Translations under genes and position numbers: made by a program
Notes under the pieces: model-generated
What the model was told of the DNA's origin: nothing
The model's input: the letters and a program-made list of their open reading frames with translations, nothing else
Databases searched by the model: none
Source of the DNA: a virus
DNA length: 34,431 nucleotides
Strand: one strand, 5' to 3'
Virus record (IMG/VR): IMGVR_UViG_3300046514_000307
Coordinates: 1 to 34,431 of that record
In this document: positions 11,136-19,115 of the stretch, in pieces
Layout: each line of letters begins with the position of its first letter
Position numbering within the stretch: the stretch's first letter is position 1

Positions 11136-12368
11136 TTAGCAGACGGACCGACAGCCCATCGCGGTGAAATAGTCGCGGGACGTCTGCACTTGGGCCGCGG
11201 TCACCTGGCCGCGGGTCCATTGATAGGTCGCGTATTCATACGCGCAGTAATACACCGGCCCTCGAGGATTCTCATGCGCGAGATAAAACGGCGGATTCGG
11301 ATCGTCGCCAGCCGGCTGATCAGGCGGGCGGTGGTAGGGATGTGTTAGGCGTCCGACGACTTGCCAGACCTGATCGCCCGTCGTCGGCCAATTGAATTCC
11401 GACAGCACGGCGTCATAGACCATCATCCGACCATTCGGCGCCCAATCCGAACCACCCTCTCCGACAGGAATCTTCCCCGTTGAATGTTCGATCCCGAGGT
11501 AACCGTCCGGTAAGACCTGACGAAAGAGCTGGCCAAAGTGGACGACACGATCCGGCTGGTGGTCGGGAGACTCCCCGCCGGCCGGGCTCCATCCGTAGAA
11601 CACGCCGTCATAGCCTGGAACAAAGAGGCAGTATTGCGTGAGGTCCCCGTAAGGATTCTCCCGCTGCAGATAGGTGCCGATGTGTGGGAAGGCTTGACAG
11701 AGCCATTCATAGCCATAGGTGTGTCCGGTCGGGTCATTATACGGGTAGCTCCCATCGGGATGCGGCGGCCTCGAGAGCCCATCGCCAGCCAGAAAGACGC
11801 ACACGGCTTTGAAGTGCTGCAGCATGATCACAATCCGGCGCGCGAGCTCCGGCAGATCCTGCGTCAAATCCCGGCCGGGCACCGGCATGAGAAAGCCCGG
11901 CTCGTCATACCGCCATGAGATCGCAATCTCCCCGTGCGTCCAGCCGCGAGCCGCCAGTTGCGCGCAGTAGGCCCGGAGATCGTTATCCGAGAGCGACGTC
12001 GTCTCCGGGCCAAAGGCCGGGAACGCGCCAAATTCCTGGGTCGTGACCGTCTCGCCCTGAAAGCCCACACGCACGGCGAGGATCTCATCGCGTGTGGGCG
12101 GGGGAAAAGGCAACGTCGTTGGCCCCGGCGGCGCCTCGAGCGGCGGCAAGCCGTATTGCGCCCGGTATTCGTTCAGATGCTTCGTCTTCGACGTCTCCCA
12201 CGGCAACCCGCCCACGTAGTAATCCCAGGCCGCGCGCTGGCTCATCACGCTCGTCATCCCGCCGTCGTTGATGCGCGTGCCGTGCAGGGCGAAATATTCA
12301 TCATTCGCCGCATTAATGCCGGTCCCGAAGTCCACCGCTTTCGATTCATCGTAGGCAATGACTGCCAT
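11136..12368 (-). CDS. Large hydrolase-like protein, 410 aa, lytic-enzyme candidate
   Basis: Not assignable to a named family. The N-terminal 80 residues are helical (NAANDEYFALHGTRINDGG, HLNEYRAQYGLPPLEAPPG), then a proline linker. Residues about 90-400 show the alternation of a (beta/alpha)8 barrel: DEILAVRVGFQGETVTTQEFG, HGEIAISWRYDEPGF, LARRIVIMLQHFKAVCVFLAGDG, YCLFVPGYDGVFYGW, DGYLGIEHSTGK, GRMMVYDAVLSEFNW. Acidic residues at strand ends (YDEPG, EHSTG, YDAVLSE) could be catalytic. No signal peptide; two C-terminal cysteines (CRSVC). GGAG ribosome-binding site. As the only large enzyme-like protein in the lysis region, where no known lysozyme, amidase or peptidase motif is visible, it is the leading candidate for the wall- or capsule-degrading enzyme. 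Confidence 0.5.
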   Translation of the reverse strand: MAVIAYDESKAVDFGTGINAANDEYFALHGTRINDGGMTSVMSQRAAWDYYVGGLPWETSKTKHLNEYRAQYGLPPLEAPPGPTTLPFPPPTRDEILAVRVGFQGETVTTQEFGAFPAFGPETTSLSDNDLRAYCAQLAARGWTHGEIAISWRYDEPGFLMPVPGRDLTQDLPELARRIVIMLQHFKAVCVFLAGDGLSRPPHPDGSYPYNDPTGHTYGYEWLCQAFPHIGTYLQRENPYGDLTQYCLFVPGYDGVFYGWSPAGGESPDHQPDRVVHFGQLFRQVLPDGYLGIEHSTGKIPVGEGGSDWAPNGRMMVYDAVLSEFNWPTTGDQVWQVVGRLTHPYHRPPDQPAGDDPNPPFYLAHENPRGPVYYCAYEYATYQWTRGQVTAAQVQTSRDYFTAMGCRSVC

Positions 12369-12370
12369 CG

Positions 12371-12586
12371 TTACTCCACGGCCGTATGGGCCACGAGGTC
12401 AGGTGACCATTCGGCGGAACACACGCCGCACCAGGCGATGCCAGCCTCGTTCAATTCGATCATCGGTTTCCGAAAGAGCGCCGGCGGTTTCTTGGGCGGG
12501 GCATGATTGATCTCGCCGCATTTGGGACACAGCGCCGTCGCGAGCCAGTTCGCGCGCTGCACGAGGGAGAGCATCGAAGGCCTCAT
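12371..12586 (-). CDS. Zinc-ribbon protein, 71 aa
   Basis: Start at 12586 overlaps the upstream stop (ATGA). ALCPKCGEINHAPPKK and IAWCGVCSAEWSP give CPKCG and CGVC knuckles with a 30-residue connection, a rubredoxin-type zinc ribbon. The N-terminus is a short helix (LSLVQRANWLATA). Lies between a two-TM protein and the hydrolase-like gene; role unknown. Confidence 0.65.
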   Translation of the reverse strand: MRPSMLSLVQRANWLATALCPKCGEINHAPPKKPPALFRKPMIELNEAGIAWCGVCSAEWSPDLVAHTAVE

Positions 12587-12774
12587 CGCAGCCGCCACGT
12601 CGGGGGCAGGACGCTGATCCCCTGAATCAGCCAGAGCAGAAACAACAGGGCCAGAATCAGCCCCACCACCATCTGGATGTTCTGCGGCACGCCGAGTTGG
12701 GCCATCGCCCACTTGACCACCAAGGCCACGAGCACGAACAAGAGCACCATGATCAAGAGACTGATGATCGGCAT
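12583..12774 (-). CDS. Two-TM membrane protein, holin candidate, 63 aa
   Basis: PIISLLIMVLLFVLVALVVKWAM and MVVGLILALLFLLWLIQGISVL are two membrane helices separated by AQLGVPQNIQ, a hairpin typical of class II holins in size and topology. AAGGA lies upstream of the ATG. The location beside the hydrolase-like gene supports a lysis role; with the candidate at 10058-10375 there may be a holin/antiholin pair. Confidence 0.65.
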   Translation of the reverse strand: MPIISLLIMVLLFVLVALVVKWAMAQLGVPQNIQMVVGLILALLFLLWLIQGISVLPPTWRLR

Positions 12775-12783
12775 ATCGGTCCT

Positions 12784-13005
12784 TCATTTGTAGGGATGCT
12801 GTTGGACGTAGACGATGAAATCCTCGATCAACCCCTTGGGCACGAGCGTAAAGAGGTCCACGAGGCGCTGGGCAATCTGGTCGGCCTGGTCATGACTGAC
12901 GCCCGGCGCGGCCTGCCGCACGACCTTCGACAAGGCCGTGAGTTGCTTCGGCATATCGCAGCAAATGCCCCCAGCACAACAGACTTCTGCGGTATCGTCG
13001 CCCAT
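12784..13005 (-). CDS. Cys-rich N-terminus hypothetical protein, 73 aa
   Basis: Start at 13005 is fixed by GAAGGAG just upstream. MGDDTAEVCCAGGICCDMP contains two CC pairs, unusual in a phage protein; then a helical bundle (QLTALSKVVRQAAPG, ADQIAQRLVDLFTLVPKGLIEDFIVYVQQ). The CC-x3-CC motif might bind metal or be modified. Function unknown. Confidence 0.6.
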   Translation of the reverse strand: MGDDTAEVCCAGGICCDMPKQLTALSKVVRQAAPGVSHDQADQIAQRLVDLFTLVPKGLIEDFIVYVQQHPYK

Positions 13006-13006
13006 G

Positions 13007-13153
13007 TCACTCCTTCTCTTGGATCGTCCGGATCCGATGTTGCATTTCCTGCTGCCATCGATGCCGGCGCCCTTCCGCCAACCACGCATAGACTAAACTG
13101 ACAATCTGCCCCACGATAATCACCACATGCAGCGGGATAATGTGATCGGGCAT
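13007..13153 (-). CDS. Single-TM microprotein, 48 aa
   Basis: MPDHIIPLHVVIIVGQIVSLVYAWLAEGRRH: one membrane helix followed by a basic amphipathic tail (RWQQEMQHRIRTIQEKE). TAAGGA precedes the ATG and the frame exactly fills the gap between its neighbours; its 3' end carries the ribosome-binding site of the next gene. Topology is compatible with an inner-membrane lysis accessory (i-spanin- or pinholin-like), but this is inference. Confidence 0.6.
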   Translation of the reverse strand: MPDHIIPLHVVIIVGQIVSLVYAWLAEGRRHRWQQEMQHRIRTIQEKE

Positions 13154-13161
13154 CCCGGTCC

Positions 13162-13608
13162 TTACCGTCGCTGGAGGCCGATGACCATTTTCGTCAGCGA
13201 CTCCGTTTGCACCCGCTGCATCGCCGCATCTTTCTTGATATCGTCCATCGTTGCCTTGAGCGTCAGGATGCGCTCATCCTGCAACCGGGATTCCGCAGCC
13301 GATTGCGTGGCCTGATCGTGCATATCCGATTTCACGCTATACGCCGACCCGATGACCGCCGCGGCGAGGGCAATCGTCGCCAACCAGAATTTGGCCGGCA
13401 AGACACTCTGCGACAGGTCCGTCCGGCGTTCTTTCAACCCCGCCACGTCCCCCCGCACCGTCGCGAGATACGCCTCGTATTCCTGAATCCGTTCCCCGAG
13501 TCCCGTCAACGTCTCGCGCAACCGTTTATGACCGCGTTCGGCATCATCCGCCCGGCGCCAAGCGTCGTGCACCATCTGCACGAGCGTCTCGTCACTCGGC
13601 GGGCTCAT
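13162..13608 (-). CDS. Coiled-coil membrane protein, 148 aa
   Basis: Start at 13608 (MSPPSDETLVQMVHDAW) follows GAGAGGG; an in-frame ATG at 13665 lacks a ribosome-binding site. A helical, heptad-like N-terminal segment (ADDAERGHKRLRETLTGLGERIQEYEAYLATVRGDVAGLKERR), one membrane helix (FWLATIALAAAVIGSAYSV), and a second coiled coil (QDERILTLKATMDDIKKDA). This cytoplasm-TM-periplasm coiled-coil layout recalls i-spanins and XhlA-like hemolysis accessory proteins. In the lysis block, so a lysis role is likely. Confidence 0.65.
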   Translation of the reverse strand: MSPPSDETLVQMVHDAWRRADDAERGHKRLRETLTGLGERIQEYEAYLATVRGDVAGLKERRTDLSQSVLPAKFWLATIALAAAVIGSAYSVKSDMHDQATQSAAESRLQDERILTLKATMDDIKKDAAMQRVQTESLTKMVIGLQRR

Positions 13609-13671
13609 GCGTGCCCTCTCCCAGCCCGATGGGGACACCAGCGCCAGCGCGACATCATGCACCATACGTCG

Positions 13672-14742
13672 TCATGCTAGTTCGAGGCTCACGGTGAAAA
13701 ACACACTCGTCGTATCGGTCGCCACCGCAAAATTCGCCCCGGAGGAAATGAAAATCCCGAGATGCGTGCTATCCACCGGCGTGCAATGGGCCGGCCGCTG
13801 CGTCCCGTTATCACTCAGAAACGCCACCGGGTTGTAATTCACGGTCGTGAAAAACATCCCCGTCGGAATCTGGATCCGCAGGGAGATCGGCGTGCTGCTC
13901 ACCGTCGTCGTTTGCGCGGCAAAGTTCCAGAGCAACGCTTTATTGTGAATGGCATACCGGTTCTGCAGCACATCCCCAGACACGAGCGTCCAAGTGCCTG
14001 CACTCGCCGTAAAGTTCGCGGCATCGAACGGCACCACGATCCACCCGCTGGAGGCCGCGGCCGTGAGGGCGAAGAGCGTGCTCTGAATGTTACTCAGCGG
14101 GTCTTGATTTGGCGCGAGCACGATCGAGGTCGCACTATCCGCCCGCCCGACATACCGCGTCGAGGTGCCGGGCTGCAGTTGCCCCACCGCCCCGATGCAC
14201 TGATCCTGCCCGACGCCTAAGCCATTGAAGCCCGTCACCTGCCCAGCGATCCGCACCGAGCCCACTTGGCCGGCGGAGATGTTCGAGGAGACCACGATCC
14301 CCACGATCGGCAGCGTGCTGCTGTAATCATGGGCCGTATCCCACAGATACCAGCGCCCCGGCGTTTTACTTCCCGATCCGTCCGAGAGATAGACGCCGTT
14401 CCCGCTGCCCAGATCCTCACCGGCCAGCGCCGGCACTTCCACACCCGCCAGCGCATCTGGCACGGCGAGGACATTCGGTGCGGACCAGACTTCTTTCCCG
14501 TCGGCCGTCTTCAGCACTTGCGTGACGCTCTGCCCGGGGGACATGAAGATTTCGGGGAACCGCCCGGCCGCATCCGCCACGACCGGATTACTCAGGGGCA
14601 CCGTCAAGCCGACGTCGGCGTAGAGCGTGGCGGGTGTCGACGTGCCGGCCGTGAGGAGATAGAACAACGCGCCGGGAATGATCTGCCCATCATCATCCAG
14701 GGGCTGTTGGAGTGCGACTGGAAGAAGCGTGCCCTGACTCAT
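13672..14742 (-). CDS. Tail fibre protein, 356 aa
   Basis: The first 95 residues match the common phage fibre base domain: LQQPLDDDGQIIPGALFYLLTAGTSTPATLYADVGLTVPLSNPVVADAAGRFPEIFMSPGQSVTQVLKTADGKEVWSAPNV, the pattern GxLYxYxAGTxxPxxTYxDxxxxxPxxNPVxxDxxGRxPxIxL. The remainder is beta-rich with glycine turns (AGEDLGSGNGVYLSDGSGSK, AGTWTLVSGDVLQNRYAIHNKALLWNF) and a hydrophobic C-terminal strand pair (TTSVFFTVSLELA). Likely attaches to the virion through its N-terminus and binds host surface through its C-terminus. It directly follows the ejection genes (ATGA overlap). Confidence 0.75.
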   Translation of the reverse strand: MSQGTLLPVALQQPLDDDGQIIPGALFYLLTAGTSTPATLYADVGLTVPLSNPVVADAAGRFPEIFMSPGQSVTQVLKTADGKEVWSAPNVLAVPDALAGVEVPALAGEDLGSGNGVYLSDGSGSKTPGRWYLWDTAHDYSSTLPIVGIVVSSNISAGQVGSVRIAGQVTGFNGLGVGQDQCIGAVGQLQPGTSTRYVGRADSATSIVLAPNQDPLSNIQSTLFALTAAASSGWIVVPFDAANFTASAGTWTLVSGDVLQNRYAIHNKALLWNFAAQTTTVSSTPISLRIQIPTGMFFTTVNYNPVAFLSDNGTQRPAHCTPVDSTHLGIFISSGANFAVATDTTSVFFTVSLELA

Positions 14743-15833
14743 GGTGTCTGTTTTCCATATTTCGGCATGAGCGACTTTTGCCCACGCACGGCCCGGCTGG
14801 CCATGTCGGCGTTCATTTGATCCTCCGAGACCCCAATCCCCCGATCGAGGAGGGCTTGCGCGGGATTCGCCTGACTCTCGCGTAATGCTTTGATGGCCGT
14901 CACGGCACCAGGCGCCGTGGTCGCGCCCCCATGCACCAATTGCGCGGCCGCGGCTTCTTCTTCCGGCTTCAGGGTCATGCCGGCCCGCTTCGCCCAGATG
15001 GCGAGCTCGTTATAGATCTTCGGGGCAATCTTGCCACTCGCCGCCGTGGCCGGCGGTTGATAAGCGCCGCCGGTCTGGTCGCGAACAGATTGGGCCGCCG
15101 GATCCAGGATAGGACCGGTAGGCCGCACGGCTGGCGCGGCAGCCTCGGCCGTTGGCGCCGCCTGGAGCGTGGCCGCCAGATCCGGCTTGACGTTCCCCGC
15201 CTTCGCGGCATTCTCAATCGTCAGCACCTTCGTAAGATCTTTCGAGCTCAAGGTATTCGGGCGGCCAATCCCCGCCGGCACCGGCGGCATGGGCTTCGGC
15301 CCAGCGGCGGGCACCGGGTCCGGCACATTCGGGGCACTCGGGCCATTCGGAGACCACGCCGAAAAGGCCATCGCGGCCATCGACGCGAGCGGGGAGGGCA
15401 CGCCCATCTTCTCAAGCGTCGTTTTCGCCAATTCGTATTTGATGGCCGGCGCGGCCTGGCTCATCGTGGCTTTGAGCCCCGCCCCCACCTTCGCCGCGGT
15501 GCCACCGGCGCCCGTCACCGAGCGCAGAATCATGCGACCGGCCTGAGCGCCCATCAGCGCATCTTCCGGGGCAATCCCCTGACCTTCGTCCGTGCCGATC
15601 ATGTTGCTGTCGGGTCGTGGCTGATCCCCGACCATCGTCACCGGCACGCCGAGAATGGACGTCTTTTTTGAGGGCGGCGCCGTCTGGGCCTTTTGATACG
15701 TGTTATAGGCCTGATTTTCCTCAGGCGTCATCTTCTTGACGAGCGCCGTCACTTCCGCCCGATCGGCGGGATTCTCCGAGCGGCCCTGTTTATAGAGCCA
15801 CTGATAATCGGCGTCCGTCAGGGTATCAGCCAT
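14739..15833 (-). CDS. Ala/Pro-rich internal virion protein, 364 aa
   Basis: No named family. The N-terminus MADTLTDADYQWLYKQGRSENPADRAEVTALVKKM is helical; residues 95-155 contain a glycine-alanine hydrophobic region (MILRSVTGAGGTAAKVGAGL, LASMAAMAFSAW) able to enter a membrane; then proline-rich linkers (VPDPVPAAGPKPMPPVPAG) and a helical C-terminus (KPEEEAAAAQLVHGG). Long low-complexity Ala proteins with a membrane-prone segment, positioned after gp10-like genes, are typical ejection proteins of P22-type phages. Assignment is by context. Confidence 0.55.
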   Translation of the reverse strand: MADTLTDADYQWLYKQGRSENPADRAEVTALVKKMTPEENQAYNTYQKAQTAPPSKKTSILGVPVTMVGDQPRPDSNMIGTDEGQGIAPEDALMGAQAGRMILRSVTGAGGTAAKVGAGLKATMSQAAPAIKYELAKTTLEKMGVPSPLASMAAMAFSAWSPNGPSAPNVPDPVPAAGPKPMPPVPAGIGRPNTLSSKDLTKVLTIENAAKAGNVKPDLAATLQAAPTAEAAAPAVRPTGPILDPAAQSVRDQTGGAYQPPATAASGKIAPKIYNELAIWAKRAGMTLKPEEEAAAAQLVHGGATTAPGAVTAIKALRESQANPAQALLDRGIGVSEDQMNADMASRAVRGQKSLMPKYGKQTP

Positions 15834-17557
15834 TACTTGCGATTCCTCAGCGACTGAATCCCTGGCGGAGCAGAGAGTGAGGCGGGCTCCGGTGGTCCCG
15901 TGGGCGGCTTCTCCGGCACGAGCGCCGACCGGTCACGCACGAGGGACGAGTTCTCGATGTTGTCGAGCATCTTATTGATATTGGCGATCTTCTGCTGCGC
16001 CGTGCCGAGCGTGTCAGTTAAGTTCGGGATATCGTTCTGAATCGCCATGTCGATTTCCGAACGATTGATCCGCAGTCCTTTACTCCCGGCCGTCGCGCGC
16101 ATGGTTTGGATGGCCGATGTGCGCCAGGTATTAAACGCGGCGATCTGGTCATTCGTTTGAAAGATGCGCTCGAGCGGAACCGTCAATTTCGATCCCAATC
16201 GCCCGACGGTCGTTTTCGGGAGCAAGTCTTGAATCTGCGCCAGAATATCGGCCTGATTCGCACGGGCGGTATCGAGATCTTGGAGACCCGAGGCCGTTTC
16301 CTTACTCACGGGAATCGCGCCCGCCTTGTTCGCGGCCTCGCGTGCCCGGTCTCGTTCGCCCACGCCGTAGAGACTCAAATCCACAAACTGATGGCCCGTG
16401 CGCGAAGTCTGGATATCGGGCGCAATGTCGAGCGGCTTGTTCTTTTCCTTCAGCGCATCCAGACGTGCTTGGGCCGCTTGTTGGTTGAGATTGCGTGCTT
16501 CCGACAATTGCGCGAGCGCGACCGGATCCCGGCTCGCCGCCGCGGCGGCCTGTTTCGTCGCGATAATCTGATCCCGCTTCTGCGTATCGCCGCTGGCAAT
16601 GGCCTCGAGCAGTTGTTCATCGATCGAATGCGGCGCTTTCTCCGGAGTGGGCTTCAAGCGATCCATCGCGGCCGCGGCCACCGGATCGCCACCCGCCGCC
16701 GCGAGCGCAATAGACGCCTCCGTTGGCTTCTCGACAGGCACCGGCTTCGGATTCGACGCGAGCACGTCCCCATACCGCCCGACTTCTGTCGCGCCTTCCG
16801 CCAGCGTCTTGGGCCCGCTCGCCTTCGAGGCCGCATCCTTCAAGCTGTTCAGCGCCGCATCCTGCTGCTCCGGCGGCAGATTCACGAGTTGGGCTTTAAT
16901 TTTCGCGAACTGCTGCGGATCGAACCGCTGCGTGGCGAGTCCCGGCGCCGCGGCCAGATCGAGCGCCTGGTCGAAGGGAAGCCCGCCCTTGACGAGCTTC
17001 TGGACCCCATCGGCCATGTCGCCATACATCACCGTTTCGGCCGCGCCCAGATCGGCTTGCCGCTTCTGATGCTGGAGAATGGACTCGTTGATCGATTCCG
17101 CCCCTTTCAGCAGATCCGGCGTGAGATGCGCCATCCCGCTCGAGGCCAGCACATCGCTCAATTTGGGAATATCGTAGAGCCCCTGGGCATCAAGGTAGGG
17201 GTGCTGCGCGGGCGCCGGGCCCGCCCCTTCCGGTTGCGGCCCGCTCGGCTGATAGGGCGTCAGGGCCTGGTCGACGACACCCTGCCCCTGCTCGAGCTGC
17301 TGGGCCTGCCGGAGGCGCATGTCATCGAGCTTCCGCCGCGGGTCCGTCGCCTGGAGGAGCGCGTTCGAGACATCGCCCCCGACGTGATTGAGCGCCGCGG
17401 CATACGCTAAGCCGGACTGCTGCGCGCCCTGCCCCTGAATCTGTCCGATGCGGAGCGCGGCCTCGGCGGGGATCTCCCCTTGCCGGCGGATGATATCGGC
17501 AATGGAGCCGACCCAGGCCGGCGCGTTGAACGATCGGTCGTAGCGAAATTCAGCCAT
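15833..17557 (-). CDS. Large internal virion / DNA-ejection protein, 574 aa
   Basis: Predominantly helical with Gln/Ala/Leu heptads (RRKLDDMRLRQAQQLEQGQGVVDQAL, AQLSEARNLNQQAAQARLDALKEKNK, DTARANQADILAQIQDLL). The N-terminus FNAPAWVGSIADIIRRQGEI and C-terminal helices (NDIPNLTDTLGTAQQKIANINKMLDNIENS) are typical of podovirus internal proteins. No transglycosylase motif is visible. By position it corresponds to the gp20/gp16 class injected with the genome. It abuts the following gene with a one-base overlap. Confidence 0.6.
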   Translation of the reverse strand: MAEFRYDRSFNAPAWVGSIADIIRRQGEIPAEAALRIGQIQGQGAQQSGLAYAAALNHVGGDVSNALLQATDPRRKLDDMRLRQAQQLEQGQGVVDQALTPYQPSGPQPEGAGPAPAQHPYLDAQGLYDIPKLSDVLASSGMAHLTPDLLKGAESINESILQHQKRQADLGAAETVMYGDMADGVQKLVKGGLPFDQALDLAAAPGLATQRFDPQQFAKIKAQLVNLPPEQQDAALNSLKDAASKASGPKTLAEGATEVGRYGDVLASNPKPVPVEKPTEASIALAAAGGDPVAAAAMDRLKPTPEKAPHSIDEQLLEAIASGDTQKRDQIIATKQAAAAASRDPVALAQLSEARNLNQQAAQARLDALKEKNKPLDIAPDIQTSRTGHQFVDLSLYGVGERDRAREAANKAGAIPVSKETASGLQDLDTARANQADILAQIQDLLPKTTVGRLGSKLTVPLERIFQTNDQIAAFNTWRTSAIQTMRATAGSKGLRINRSEIDMAIQNDIPNLTDTLGTAQQKIANINKMLDNIENSSLVRDRSALVPEKPPTGPPEPASLSAPPGIQSLRNRK

Positions 17558-17560
17558 CAG

Positions 17561-18355
17561 TTAGGCCGTTGCGCCCTGGTAGTATTTGGTCCACGCGTCG
17601 TTCTGCCAGTTGCGGTAGTTCGCGGCGTCGTCTTCCCACTTGCGCAAGCTCTGCGTATTCGCGAATTCGTTCGCCCGCTGCGTGGCCGGGAGCAGGGTCT
17701 GCCACGCGGCCATCTGCGGCTGGAATTGCTGCTGCGCATTGGCGAAGTTCAGCCCGTAGGTGTTCGCCGCCCGGTTGTAGACGTTGCCGTATTCCTGGCT
17801 CGCGGCGTTCTGGCCGTAATCGAGGATGTCTTTCAGCGTCATGCCGGTATTGAGAATCCCGCGCTGGGCCGCGCCGTGCTCGAGCGTGTCGCGTCCCTGC
17901 TGGAGCCGGAATTGATAGCCCTGATCATTGAAGGCGTCCGCGGCCGAGGGCGCGACGAAATCTTTGAACGAGAACGAGGGCGCGGTCGGATAGGGCGTAT
18001 TCGTCGGAGGCGTCCACTGCCCCGCGAACGGGGCCGTCAGGGGCCCATAGCCAATGGGCCCTCCAGCGGCACCACCCGTGCCGCCACCGGCGGGCGGGGG
18101 AGGCGCCGGCGGTGTGGCCGCGGGCGGAGGCGTGGCGGCCGGCGCGGCCGTCTGGGCCTTGAACGCATCGGATCCGGCGGTATTGCTATACACCGTCCCG
18201 TCCGGCCCGCGCACATTCCCCCGCCCGTTATCGCTCCCCGGATAGGGCAGCCATTGCCCGGTCCCCGGATCCTGCACTTCCCAATCCCCGGTGCCGGCGC
18301 CATTGGGAGTCGCGGGCGGGCCGGTCGGATTCGGGTCGGTTTGATTGATGGCCAC
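17561..18355 (-). CDS. DNA transfer/ejection protein (p32-like), 264 aa
   Basis: The first 130 residues are low-complexity Pro/Gly/Ala (TPPPAATPPAPPPPAGGGTGG). The C-terminal half has the hallmark of phage DNA-transfer proteins: NDQGYQFRLQQGRDTLEHGAAQRGILNTGMTLKDILDYGQNAASQEYGNVYNRAANTYGLNFANAQQQF, the PGYxFRLxxGxxAL...GxxxGGTLKxLxxYGQxxASxEYxNAYNR pattern. Start is GTG at 18355 with GAGGT upstream. Likely carried in the particle and ejected with DNA. Confidence 0.75.
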   Translation of the reverse strand: MAINQTDPNPTGPPATPNGAGTGDWEVQDPGTGQWLPYPGSDNGRGNVRGPDGTVYSNTAGSDAFKAQTAAPAATPPPAATPPAPPPPAGGGTGGAAGGPIGYGPLTAPFAGQWTPPTNTPYPTAPSFSFKDFVAPSAADAFNDQGYQFRLQQGRDTLEHGAAQRGILNTGMTLKDILDYGQNAASQEYGNVYNRAANTYGLNFANAQQQFQPQMAAWQTLLPATQRANEFANTQSLRKWEDDAANYRNWQNDAWTKYYQGATA

Positions 18356-18359
18356 GCCG

Positions 18360-19115
18360 TTACCTCACCATTTGCGCAAACGAGTAGGGCGACGGGGCCG
18401 TCAGCGCCGGCGTAATCGGCGCGGTCGGCGGGGGCAGGAATGAGGAGGCAAAGGACATCGGCGCGGCCGGGGCGGCCGGCTTGGCCCCACCTCCAGCCCG
18501 CTGCGTAATCTGCCAGCCGTTCCCTTCCTGCGAGATATAGCTATCTGGCAATCCGATGACCGCCTTGCCGCCGGTGGCCCCGCTGGGGGCGTAATAGGCG
18601 GCCTGCGAGCCGGTTTGGAGGTTAAATTGCGCGTTGGTCTTCGCCGCGGCCTGCTGCGGATCCATGCCCTGATCGAGCAATCCTTTCAGATAGGCCGAGG
18701 GGCTCCCCGAAGGCGCACTGCTCGAGGCCGACGCTCCCGTGCCTGCCGGCGTCGACGAGGGCAAGGGAGCGGCCCCGGACGTGAAGCCTGGATCGATCCC
18801 CGGCTGAAAGGCCGGAATCTCGCGCGGACCCAACCCAAGCAGCGCCCCGAGGCCGCTTTTGCGTCCTTCCGCGGCGGCCCACTGGTCATAATTCGCCCGG
18901 TTCGTGACCTGGCTGTTTTGCCAGTCCGTTTCGGCTTGGGCCTTCTGGAAGGCGAGCGCGTCCGCGGCCGACTTGGCCTGGAGGTCTGCCGCATGGTTCT
19001 GGGCATCCACTTGGAGTTGGGTAGCTTTGCCGGTCGCATTCGAGCTGAGTTTCGCGCCAAACAGGCCCGCGAGGGCCGGTCCAGCGGCGACGGCAATCGG
19101 CACGGCAGCCGGCAT
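18360..19115 (-). CDS. Internal virion protein with N-terminal hydrophobic segment, 251 aa
   Basis: PAAVPIAVAAGPALAGLFGAKLSSNATGKATQLQVDAQNHAADLQAKSAADALAFQKAQAETDWQNSQ: a hydrophobic glycine-alanine start, then a long helix, the usual layout of small ejection proteins (gp7-like class). The middle is Ser/Ala/Pro low complexity, and a C-terminal segment (DSYISQEGNGWQITQRAGGG) is more ordered. The pattern supports a role in genome delivery; no enzymatic motif. Confidence 0.6.
   Translation of the reverse strand: MPAAVPIAVAAGPALAGLFGAKLSSNATGKATQLQVDAQNHAADLQAKSAADALAFQKAQAETDWQNSQVTNRANYDQWAAAEGRKSGLGALLGLGPREIPAFQPGIDPGFTSGAAPLPSSTPAGTGASASSSAPSGSPSAYLKGLLDQGMDPQQAAAKTNAQFNLQTGSQAAYYAPSGATGGKAVIGLPDSYISQEGNGWQITQRAGGGAKPAAPAAPMSFASSFLPPPTAPITPALTAPSPYSFAQMVR

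Noticed and set aside
12784-13089. Longer 101-residue form of the Cys-rich gene
   Set aside because: The extension overlaps the 48-residue membrane-protein gene in another frame and the internal start at 13005 has a strong ribosome-binding site.
13609-13671. 17-codon frame before the coiled-coil membrane-protein gene
   Set aside because: It overlaps the next start as ATGA, but is very short, Arg/Trp-rich and without a ribosome-binding site.
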